Shown in pieces: positions 1 to 5,436 of a stretch of DNA of 7,837 bases. Positions within the stretch are counted from its first letter, which is position 1. Each line of letters opens with the position of its first letter. Source of the DNA: Giesbergeria sp. (GTDB taxonomy: Bacteria; Pseudomonadota; Gammaproteobacteria; Burkholderiales; Burkholderiaceae_C); assembly GCA_017987055.1 (NCBI GenBank), contig JAGNUJ010000069.1, positions 1 through 7,837 of the forward strand. The letters are read 5' to 3'. Under the pieces are notes generated by a model. It was not told where the DNA came from, ran no database searches, and saw only the letters and a list, made by a program, of their open reading frames with translations. The position numbers and the translations under genes are program-made.

Positions 1-1
1 G

Positions 2-139
2 GCCTGCACCGAGGCGCAGTTGCTCGACGCCGTGCTACTGCACCCGGTGCTGCTGAACCGCCCCATCGTCGTCACACCGCGCGGCGCTTTGCTGTGCCGA
101 CCGCCCGAGCGGGTGCTGGAGTTGCTGGCGGCGGCTTGA
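2..139 (+). CDS. arsC: Arsenate reductase ArsC family, C-terminal end (5' truncated by window)
   Basis: Forty-five codons and a TGA stop are visible. The peptide carries the end of the ArsC/glutaredoxin-linked family, with the segment HPVLLNRPIVVTP followed by LLCRPPE. In the R773 ArsC enzyme two arginines, R94 and R107, sit in these positions and help bind and stabilise the arsenate-cysteine intermediate. Here the matching arginines are residues 20 and 33 of the visible peptide, with the same 13-residue spacing. The family reduces arsenate to arsenite in the cytoplasm using glutathione and glutaredoxin. The catalytic N-terminal cysteine lies outside the window, so activity cannot be judged; a YfgD- or Spx-like relative is possible. 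The gene converges on the ferredoxin gene, with 5 bp between the two stop codons. No terminator hairpin is visible in that gap. Confidence 0.82.
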   Translation, partial: ACTEAQLLDAVLLHPVLLNRPIVVTPRGALLCRPPERVLELLAAA

Positions 140-144
140 GAGCC

Positions 145-447
145 TTAGCCCGCCACCTTCTCCAGCACCACATCCTCTTGCGGGTAGGCGACGCAGGGCA
201 GCACGCAGCCTTGGGCATGCTCTTGGGCGGACAGGCCGGGCCAGTCGATGTCGTAGCGCACGCTGCCGCTGTGCAGTTGGCCGATACAGGTGCGGCAAGT
301 GCCGTTGCGGCACGAGCTGGGCCAGTCGATGCCGCCTTGTTCTAGCGACACCAGCAGCGTCTGGTCGGGCCAAGCGTCGCATTGCTGAGCGTCAGCAGTT
401 TTGGCGGTGAAAAACGGGGCGCACAGCGGCGATTTATCAGAAGTCAT
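145..447 (-). CDS. Plant-type [2Fe-2S] ferredoxin
   Basis: This 100-residue protein is a small soluble electron carrier. The four cluster ligands of a plant-type [2Fe-2S] ferredoxin are present: Cys46, Cys51 and Cys54 in the segment SCRNGTCRTC, then Cys85 in the segment LPCVAYP. That gives the usual C-x4-C-x2-C-x30-C layout. The length is typical of a stand-alone domain with no fused reductase or oxygenase part. Four further cysteines (9, 23, 81 and the acidic surroundings) are not needed for the fold, except that Cys81 lies close to the last ligand. The ATG at 447 has no convincing ribosome binding site just upstream. The redox partner is unknown: no reductase, oxygenase or cytochrome P450 gene is adjacent in the window. 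The next gene on the same strand (Nudix) is 295 bp away, so the ferredoxin probably has its own promoter. The fold assignment is firm; the physiological role is open. Confidence 0.9.
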   Translation of the reverse strand: MTSDKSPLCAPFFTAKTADAQQCDAWPDQTLLVSLEQGGIDWPSSCRNGTCRTCIGQLHSGSVRYDIDWPGLSAQEHAQGCVLPCVAYPQEDVVLEKVAG

Positions 448-462
448 AGGATGGTCAAACAG

Positions 463-514
463 TCAAAAATCATAGCTACTAGCGCCCGTGTTTAAAGGGC
501 TAGAAGCCAAAAAT
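463..514. repeat. Imperfect palindromic intergenic repeat, Comamonadaceae-like
   Basis: The element can fold into a hairpin. GCT (475-477) pairs with AGC (505-507), CTAG (479-482) with CTAG (500-503) and CCC (485-487) with GGG (497-499), with one A-A mismatch and a two-base bulge at 483-484. The loop is 488-496. The core, ATAGCTACTAGCG followed by a spacer and GGGCTAGAAGCC, resembles a small repeat that I recall as common between genes of Comamonadaceae such as Acidovorax, Rhodoferax and Polaromonas. Only one copy is present here, so its dispersed nature rests on memory and not on this sequence. It lies 16 bp upstream of the ferredoxin ATG and would fall in its 5' leader. Confidence 0.5.
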
Positions 515-681
515 GGCATAAATTCATACTACGCAAACACCGCAACAGGTTATTGCTCGGTGTTGACTCGAGCATGGACAACCCAGCGCTGCGCCAGAGC
601 ATATTGCTTAAAAATGTAGCAATTCAATCAACAGCGTTACAAATCAAGCACTTGGCGCAGATATACAGGGATTTTCTCGAC

Positions 682-716
682 TTATCCACAGCCTTATCCA
701 AGGCTGACAGGGATAA
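682..716. other. DnaA-box-like cluster overlapping a small hairpin
   Basis: TTATCCACA at 682-690 is a perfect match to the strict E. coli DnaA box. A second TTATCCA lies at 694-700, 12 bp downstream, and an inverted GGATAA lies at 711-716. The second copy sits within the perfect stem-loop 690-705 (six pairs, loop ATCC). A single box can arise by chance, and there is no dnaA, dnaN, gidA or AT-rich unwinding element nearby, so this is not evidence for a replication origin. DnaA titration or transcriptional control is possible but unproven. Confidence 0.35.
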
Positions 717-742
717 CTTTGGCCGCGCTGGCGCACATGGGT

Positions 743-1651
743 TTACAGATTCCAAAGCGCCTCAAAGCCGCCTTCGGGGATGAAGCGCTGCTGGTGCCAG
801 TGCATGCGTGTCGGGCCGGGCAGGGCGCGTTCGCGCACCGAGTGCTGGGCATCGCCCGGGTAGCAAATGATGCGCTTGCCGTCCTCGTCGTGCGCCTCGG
901 GCAGGATGGTCGGCGGCGGTTGGCGGCGCGCGGCGCTCAGCACGCTGGCGACTTGGCCGTGCTGCGCCAGCTGCGCCAGCGTCATGATTTGCGGCGGCAC
1001 CAAGTCGATGTCGCCGTCGCGGTATTGCTCTAGCGCGGTGCGCGGTTTGACCCAAACGCTTTCGGTGGTTTCTTCGTTGTCGTGCAGCGCGATTTGTCCC
1101 TCGGGCGCGGGCGCGACAAAAAAGCGCGTGTCAAAGCGGCGCGGGCCGACCGAGGGCGAGGTCGGCGTAATCCAGCGCGCCCACGGCGCTAGTTGCTTGG
1201 TTTGCAGGCGCAGTTGCAGCGTGCGCAGCACGTCGCAAAACGCCATGCCCTCGCGCAGCATGGCGCGGGCGCGCAGGGCGTCGATGCTGGCCGCTTGCGC
1301 CGTCGATTCGGCCAGCAGCAGGCCGCATTCTTCTAGCGTTTCGCGCAGTGCGGCGAAGTACAGGCCGCTGGCGGTCGGCGTGTCGGTGCCCGGCTCGCTC
1401 AGGCTGTGCTGCAAGTCGCTGGCGGACTGGTCGAGCAGGCTGGCGCTGTCGGCGCTGGTGTCGGCCTCGTCGAGCTTGCCGCCCGGAAACACGTACACCC
1501 CCGGCATGGTCGAGACCTGCGCGTGGCGGCGCAGCATCAGCACTTCGAGGCCTTGGTCGCTGTTGCGCAGCAGCGCCACCGAGGCGGAGGCGCGGGCGTG
1601 GCTGGGGTCGGTCGGCGTTGTGGAGGGAGCGGGTGGTTTGGCGGGCTGCAT
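743..1651 (-). CDS. Nudix hydrolase, NUDT19-like, with insertion in the Nudix box
   Basis: From the ATG at 1651 the protein has 302 residues. Residues 20-42 form the first strand of a Nudix fold (ASASVALLRN, then EVLMLRRH), followed by the segment VYVFPGGKLDEAD at 52-64. The catalytic helix appears at 103-111 as RETLEECGL, matching the REUXEEXGU half of the Nudix signature. The canonical box has 7 residues between the first acidic residue and this helix. Here there are 38, an insertion of about 31, and the first acidic position is Asp64 instead of Glu. A long box insertion is a known trait of the NUDT19/RP2p group, whose mammalian members hydrolyse coenzyme A and acyl-CoA diphosphates. The substrate of this bacterial protein is not established. 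An earlier in-frame ATG at 1765 would add 38 residues rich in Arg, His and Lys that do not look like part of the fold, so 1651 is preferred. The gene is divergent from gshA. Confidence 0.85.
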   Translation of the reverse strand: MQPAKPPAPSTTPTDPSHARASASVALLRNSDQGLEVLMLRRHAQVSTMPGVYVFPGGKLDEADTSADSASLLDQSASDLQHSLSEPGTDTPTASGLYFAALRETLEECGLLLAESTAQAASIDALRARAMLREGMAFCDVLRTLQLRLQTKQLAPWARWITPTSPSVGPRRFDTRFFVAPAPEGQIALHDNEETTESVWVKPRTALEQYRDGDIDLVPPQIMTLAQLAQHGQVASVLSAARRQPPPTILPEAHDEDGKRIICYPGDAQHSVRERALPGPTRMHWHQQRFIPEGGFEALWNL

Positions 1652-1874
1652 GAGGGCTTTCTGGTGCGGGGTTGGAAGGATTTTCGGCTTTTTGCGGTAG
1701 CGGCGGTGCCCATTGGTTCGCAATCGGTGCCAATGGAGGGCTTTAGAGCACAAAAGCGGCTGCACGTGCTGGCGGCGTTTTTTTGCCGTGCATCGCGCTA
1801 GTTGTTGATGTGCTTACAAGCGGGCCGGGGCTGAGCGTGCTAAGTTTCGCCGGATTCAAAAACAGCCACATCCC
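1652..1874. promoter_or_regulatory. Divergent promoter region between Nudix gene and gshA, with inverted repeat
   Basis: These 223 bp must contain the start signals for both flanking genes. The clearest element is the perfect inverted repeat CCATTGG (1710-1716) and CCAATGG (1730-1736), with half-site centres 20 bp apart. The 7-mer CGGTGCC also occurs as a direct repeat at 1704-1710 and 1725-1731. This geometry could suit a dimeric regulator, but no regulator gene is near. A T7 tract at 1778-1784 is flanked by CGGC and GCCG. I found no convincing sigma-70 promoter for either gene and no strong ribosome binding site before the gshA ATG. Confidence 0.35.
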
Positions 1875-3398
1875 ATGAGTACTTTGCAAGAAAAAATAGA
1901 CGCCCATCCCGCCCAACGTTTGGCGGGCATACGGCGCGGTATCGAAAAAGAGGGCTTGCGCGTACTGCCCAACGGCGATTTGGCCCTGACCCCGCACCCA
2001 CTGGCGCTGGGCGCGGCGCTGACGCACCCGCATATCACCACCGATTACAGCGAGTCGCAAATCGAGCTGATCACCGGCCCGCACCACGGCGTGCAGGACT
2101 GCTTGGACGAGCTGACCGAGGTGCACCAGTTTGTGCTGCGCACCCTGAAAGCGCCGTCGGACGAGCGGCTGTGGGTGTCGAGCATGCCGTGCCGCCTGCC
2201 GACGGACGAGACGATTCCGCTGGCGCGCTACGGCAGCTCCAACATTGGCCGCGCCAAGAGCGTTTACCGCATGGGCCTGGGCCACCGCTATGGCCGCCGC
2301 ATGCAAACCATTTGCGGCATCCACTACAACTGGTCGATGCCGGGCGTCACCAGCGAGCAGTATTTCGGCCTGATTCGCAACTTTCGCCGCCAAGCGTTTG
2401 TGCTGCTGTATTTGTTTGGCGCCTCGCCCGCGCTGGGGCCGTGCTTTGCGCAGGGGCGCCCACACGCGCTGCAACGCCTGAGCGATCAAGCGCTGTACCT
2501 GCCGCACGCTACCTCGCTGCGCATGGGCAGCCTCGGCTACCAAAGCGACGCGCAGGCGACGCTGGCGGTCAGCTACAACAGCCTAGAAGGCTATGCCGAC
2601 TCATTGCACGCGGCGCTGACGCAGTCCTACCCGGCCTACGAAGCCATCGGCGTGCGCAACCCCGGTGGCGAGTACAACCAGATGGGCACCAGCCTGCTGC
2701 AAATTGAAAACGAGTTCTACGGCACCATCCGCCCCAAGCGCGTCATCGAGCCCGGCGAGCGCCCGCTGCACGCGCTGCGCGAGCGCGGCGTCGAATACGT
2801 TGAAGTGCGGCTTATGGACTTAGACCCGTTCGTGCCGGTCGGCATCACGGCGCAGACCATGCGCCTGCTGGACGTGTTTTTGCTGCACTGCCTGCTGTCT
2901 GATAGCCCGCCCGATACGCCGCAAGAAATCACTGAAATCAAATACAACCAGCATCTCACGGCCGCGCGTGGGCGCGAGCCGGGGCTGCAACTGCTGCGCC
3001 AAGGCAAGAACGTACCGCTGGTCGATTGGGCCGCGCAGGTGCTGGCCGAGTGCGCGCCGCTGGCCGCTGCGCTGGACGCCACGCACCACAGCAGCGACTA
3101 CAGCGGCGCACTGGCGCAGGCGCGCCACACCCTCGCCCACCCGGCGCAAACACCATCCGCGCGCGTGCTGGCGCAGATGGCGGCGCAGCACGACAACAGC
3201 TTTAGCGCCTTCACGCTGCACCAATCGACGCTGGCGCGCGATGCCCTGATCGCCCAGCCGTGGAGCGACGCGCAGCAAGCGCACAGCGTGGCCGAGGCGC
3301 AGGCCTCGCTCGCCGCGCAAAAAACCATTGAAGACGCCGACACCTTGCCGTTTGAGGAGTGGCGCCAGCAGTACATGGCGGCGCAGGGCTTGGGGTGA
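1875..3398 (+). CDS. gshA: Glutamate-cysteine ligase (gamma-glutamylcysteine synthetase), E. coli type
   Basis: This enzyme joins glutamate and cysteine with ATP hydrolysis, the first and usually rate-limiting step of glutathione synthesis in the cytosol. The 507-residue length is close to E. coli GshA (518). Residues 20-30 (RRGIEKEGLRV) and 57-67 (DYSESQIELIT) match the two acidic segments that bind metal and ATP in the E. coli enzyme. The long conserved block beginning YGSSNIGRAKSVYR at about residue 119 and ending in the segment CGIHYNWSMP near 155 is characteristic of this family. A further conserved stretch, VEYVEVRLMDLDPF, lies near residues 307-320. The frame is open from ATG 1875 to TGA 3396-3398, with no sign of a frameshift. 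The ATG lacks a strong ribosome binding site, but the N-terminus fits the family well. The permease gene follows 7 bp downstream. The glutathione made would also serve an ArsC-type reductase such as the one at the left edge, though the two genes are not in one operon. Confidence 0.96.
   Translation: MSTLQEKIDAHPAQRLAGIRRGIEKEGLRVLPNGDLALTPHPLALGAALTHPHITTDYSESQIELITGPHHGVQDCLDELTEVHQFVLRTLKAPSDERLWVSSMPCRLPTDETIPLARYGSSNIGRAKSVYRMGLGHRYGRRMQTICGIHYNWSMPGVTSEQYFGLIRNFRRQAFVLLYLFGASPALGPCFAQGRPHALQRLSDQALYLPHATSLRMGSLGYQSDAQATLAVSYNSLEGYADSLHAALTQSYPAYEAIGVRNPGGEYNQMGTSLLQIENEFYGTIRPKRVIEPGERPLHALRERGVEYVEVRLMDLDPFVPVGITAQTMRLLDVFLLHCLLSDSPPDTPQEITEIKYNQHLTAARGREPGLQLLRQGKNVPLVDWAAQVLAECAPLAAALDATHHSSDYSGALAQARHTLAHPAQTPSARVLAQMAAQHDNSFSAFTLHQSTLARDALIAQPWSDAQQAHSVAEAQASLAAQKTIEDADTLPFEEWRQQYMAAQGLG
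3392..3398 (+). promoter_or_regulatory. Ribosome binding site that decides the permease start
   Basis: GGGGTGA at 3392-3398 overlaps the gshA stop codon and lies 7 bp before GTG 3406. It resembles the anti-16S consensus GGAGGTGA. It supports GTG 3406 as the permease start over an in-frame ATG at 3328, which would lie deep inside gshA. It also suggests that permease translation is coupled to the end of gshA. Confidence 0.55.
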
Positions 3399-3405
3399 TG
3401 AACGG

Positions 3406-4314
3406 GTGATCAAGGGCATTACGGCGTCGGTCCTCGCTTCAGTCTTGTTTGGCGGCATTTATTACCTTTCGCCGTTTTTGGTACCGCTCGATGGCGAGCA
3501 AATTTTTGGCTGGCGCGTGCTGGTGACGTTGCCGTTCACCACCGCGCTGCTGCTGTGGCGCGGCGAGGGCGCGCGCCTTGGCCACATGTGGCGCGATGTG
3601 CAGCGCGGGCCGCGCCATGCGCTGTATTTGCTGCTCAGCGCCGCGATGCTGGGCGTGCAGCTGTGGCTGTTTATGTGGGCGCCGCTGCACGGGCGGGCGC
3701 TGCCGGTGTCGCTGGGCTACTTTTTGCTGCCGCTGACGCTGGTGCTGGCCGGACGGGTGGTGTTTGGTGAGAAGCTGTCGCGCGCGCACCAAATCGCCAC
3801 CGCGCTGGCCGCTGCCGGCGTCGGCTTTGAGTTGTGGCGCACCGGCAGCCTGTCGTGGGAGATGTGGTTGGTCGCGCTGGGTTACACCGCCTACTTTGTG
3901 CTGCGCCGCTGCCTACGCACCGACCATTTGGCGGGGCATTGGCTGGACATGGCCTTGCTGGTGCCAGTGGCGCTGTACTTCATAGCTCGCCCGCCGGCGA
4001 GCTTGGCGCTACTGGCCGGGAACCCCGCGCTGTGGGCGTTGCTGGCGCTGCTGGGGGTGCTCAGTGCGGTGGCGCTGGCGCTGTATATGGCCGCCAGCGG
4101 CTGGTTGCCGATGGGCTTGTTTGGCCTGCTGTCGTATGTCGAACCGGTGCTGCTGGTGCTGGTGGCACTGCTGCTGGGCGAGAGCTTGGCGCCGGGCCAG
4201 TGGCCGACCTATGCGCTGATTTTCGCCGCCGTTGGCGTGCTGGTGCTGGACGGCGTGCGCCACTGGCTGCGCGAGCGCCGCCGGGTGCGTGAATCTGCCA
4301 CTGCGGCACCCTAA
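3406..4314 (+). CDS. rarD: RarD/EamA-family (DMT superfamily) inner-membrane permease
   Basis: Using GTG 3406, the protein has 302 residues, the usual size for this group. It is almost entirely hydrophobic with about ten predicted membrane helices, in two halves as expected for EamA proteins. The N-terminal segment KGITASVLASVLFGG is followed by a conserved polar stretch, DGEQIFGWR, typical of RarD-type members. Helix-rich segments near residues 93-120 (LGYFLLPL to VFGEKLS) and 238-262 (LSYVEPVLLVLVALLLGE) mark the equivalent ends of the two repeats, each with a helix and a short GE motif. The family exports or imports small metabolites, but RarD has no settled substrate. Its position 7 bp after gshA suggests co-transcription and possibly a link with thiols or amino acids, which is inference only. 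The symbol follows the family and is not backed by a search. The gene ends with TAA at 4312-4314. Confidence 0.82.
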   Translation: MIKGITASVLASVLFGGIYYLSPFLVPLDGEQIFGWRVLVTLPFTTALLLWRGEGARLGHMWRDVQRGPRHALYLLLSAAMLGVQLWLFMWAPLHGRALPVSLGYFLLPLTLVLAGRVVFGEKLSRAHQIATALAAAGVGFELWRTGSLSWEMWLVALGYTAYFVLRRCLRTDHLAGHWLDMALLVPVALYFIARPPASLALLAGNPALWALLALLGVLSAVALALYMAASGWLPMGLFGLLSYVEPVLLVLVALLLGESLAPGQWPTYALIFAAVGVLVLDGVRHWLRERRRVRESATAAP

Positions 4315-4362
4315 AAAATCCCCGGCGAGCCACACGACCGGGCTTAGACGTGTTGCAATACG

Positions 4363-4382
4363 GGCTGGCTTTTCGGCCAGCC
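4363..4382 (+). other. Perfect GC-rich hairpin downstream of the permease gene
   Basis: GGCTGGC (4363-4369) pairs perfectly with GCCAGCC (4376-4382) around a six-base loop, TTTTCG. No T run follows on either strand, so it is not a classic intrinsic terminator by itself. It lies immediately before the terminator-like hairpin at 4386-4415 and may protect the 3' end of the upstream mRNA or be a leader element for ddh. Confidence 0.5.
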
Positions 4383-4385
4383 ACG

Positions 4386-4415
4386 CACGCCCCCTGTGGC
4401 CAAGGCGTGGTTTTT
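4386..4415 (+). terminator. Putative intrinsic terminator of the gshA-permease unit
   Basis: CACGCC (4386-4391) pairs with GGCGTG (4404-4409) around a 12-base loop and is followed after one base by five T residues at 4411-4415. An alternative outer stem pairs CCACGC (4381-4386) with GCGTGG (4405-4410). The position, about 70-100 bp after the permease stop and 27 bp before the ddh ATG, fits termination of the upstream unit. If so, the ddh promoter must lie within or very close to this structure, or the hairpin acts as an attenuator. Confidence 0.5.
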
Positions 4416-4442
4416 ATCTCTATTGACTAGGACGCACACACC

Positions 4443-5429
4443 ATGAGTGACAGCATTCGGATCGGTATCGCCGGCTACGGCAATCTGGGCCGTGGCGTTG
4501 AGGCCAGCTTGGCCCTCAACCCAGACATGACGCTGGTCGGAATTTTTACCCGCCGCGCACCCGCGCAATTGACCCCCTTGCACGCCGGCACGCCGGTATT
4601 TGCGATGGACGCGCTGGCCGATTACACCGAGAAGATTGATGTGCTGATTCTGTGTGGCGGCTCCAAAGAAGACCTGCCTAAACAAGGCCCTGAGCTGGCG
4701 GCGCTGTTCAACACCGTGGACAGCTTTGACACCCACGCGCGCATCCCCGAGCACTTTGCTGCCGTGGATGCGCCGGCGCTGGCGAACCAGAAAACCGCGC
4801 TGATCTCGGCCGGCTGGGATCCAGGCATGTTCTCCATCAACCGCGTGATGGGCGAAGCGCTGCTCCCCGATGGCGCCACCGACACCTTCTGGGGCAAGGG
4901 CGTGAGCCAAGGCCACTCCGACGCGATTCGCCGCGTACCGGGCGTGGCCGGTGGTGTGCAGTACACCCTGCCGGCAGCGGCAGCGGTGGAGCAAGTGCGC
5001 AGCGGCACGCGCCCGCAACTGTCGACGCGTGAAAAACACACGCGCGAGTGTTTTGTGGTGTTGAAGGAGGGCGCGGATGCCGAGGCCGTGCGCCAAGCCA
5101 TCGTCACCATGCCGCATTACTTTGACGAGTACGACACCACCGTGAACTTCATCAGCGCCGAAGTGCTGGCCAGCGAGCACAGCGCCATACCGCACGGTGG
5201 CTTTGTGATTCGCAGCGGCAACACCACGCCCGAGATCACGCAAGTGATTGAGTACGGCCTGACGCTGGGCAGCAACCCCGAGTTCACCGCCAGCGTGCTG
5301 GTGGCCTACGCCCGCGCGGTACACCGCATGGCAAAGTTGGGGCAGCACGGCGCCAAGACGGTGTTTGACGTGGCACCGGGCTGGTTGTCGCCCAAGAGCC
5401 CTGCGCAATTGCGCGCAGAGCTGCTTTAA
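4443..5429 (+). CDS. ddh: meso-Diaminopimelate D-dehydrogenase
   Basis: The enzyme makes meso-2,6-diaminopimelate in one step from tetrahydrodipicolinate, ammonia and NADPH, bypassing the succinylase or acetylase steps of lysine synthesis. Its product feeds lysine and peptidoglycan. The 328 residues compare with 320 in Corynebacterium glutamicum Ddh. The NADP-binding fold starts with GYGNLG (residues 11-16), followed by the segment LVGIFTRR. The family block SAGWDPGMFSINRV (near 122-135) contains the substrate-contacting aspartate, and the segments FWGKGVSQGHSDAIRR, VPGVAGGVQYTLP and AIPHGGFVI match known Ddh sequences closely. AGGA at 4429-4432, 10 bp before the ATG, is a good ribosome binding site. 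The next gene starts 7 bp after the TAA, so ddh probably heads a transcript. A large ORF on the opposite strand (4344-5489) is a codon shadow. Confidence in the family is very high. Confidence 0.95.
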   Translation: MSDSIRIGIAGYGNLGRGVEASLALNPDMTLVGIFTRRAPAQLTPLHAGTPVFAMDALADYTEKIDVLILCGGSKEDLPKQGPELAALFNTVDSFDTHARIPEHFAAVDAPALANQKTALISAGWDPGMFSINRVMGEALLPDGATDTFWGKGVSQGHSDAIRRVPGVAGGVQYTLPAAAAVEQVRSGTRPQLSTREKHTRECFVVLKEGADAEAVRQAIVTMPHYFDEYDTTVNFISAEVLASEHSAIPHGGFVIRSGNTTPEITQVIEYGLTLGSNPEFTASVLVAYARAVHRMAKLGQHGAKTVFDVAPGWLSPKSPAQLRAELL

Positions 5430-5436
5430 AAGCGCA

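Larger units (their letters stand above)
448..742. other. Structured non-coding intergenic region between Nudix and ferredoxin genes
   Basis: No credible gene is seen in these 295 bp, which are more AT-rich than the flanks. Several short perfect inverted repeats are present: AACACCG (536-542) with CGGTGTT (558-564), ATTGCT (603-608) with AGCAAT (618-623), CTGCGCCA (589-596) with TGGCGCAG (653-660), which encloses the previous hairpin, and AGCCTT (690-695) with AAGGCT (700-705). The region also holds the repeat at 463-514 and the DnaA-box-like cluster at 682-716. On the minus strand it should contain the 3' end of the Nudix transcript and the promoter of the ferredoxin gene. I could not find a convincing -35/-10 pair or a hairpin with a T run. 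A structured RNA, a dispersed repeat or a regulatory region are all possible. Confidence 0.6.

Noticed and set aside
682..716. Chromosomal or plasmid replication origin
   Set aside because: Only one perfect DnaA box is present, with no AT-rich unwinding element, no iterons, and no dnaA, dnaN, parAB or rep gene in the window.
553..783. A 76-codon plus-strand frame starting at TTG in the intergenic region
   Set aside because: It has no ribosome binding site or recognisable motif, spans the hairpins and DnaA-box cluster, and runs into the antisense of the Nudix gene.
1720..1733. Sigma-54-like promoter on the minus strand (TGGCAC followed by TTGC)
   Set aside because: The spacing between the GG and GC elements is 8 bp and not the required 10, so it should not function.
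1652..1765. Upstream ATG at 1765 extending the Nudix protein by 38 residues
   Set aside because: The extra residues are basic and low in family character, and they run through the inverted repeat upstream of gshA. The ATG at 1651 gives a normal N-terminus.
1743..2543. A 266-residue open frame on the minus strand over the start of gshA
   Set aside because: It overlaps conserved GshA coding sequence and shows shadow-like composition without motifs.
3328..3405. Longer permease start at ATG 3328
   Set aside because: It would overlap gshA by about 70 bp and add a polar, Arg-rich leader before the first membrane helix. GTG 3406 has a ribosome binding site and fits the family length.
5403..5414. 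Perfect 12-bp palindrome GCGCAATTGCGC
   Set aside because: It lies within the conserved C-terminal coding region of ddh (codons for Ala-Gln-Leu-Arg) and is probably incidental.
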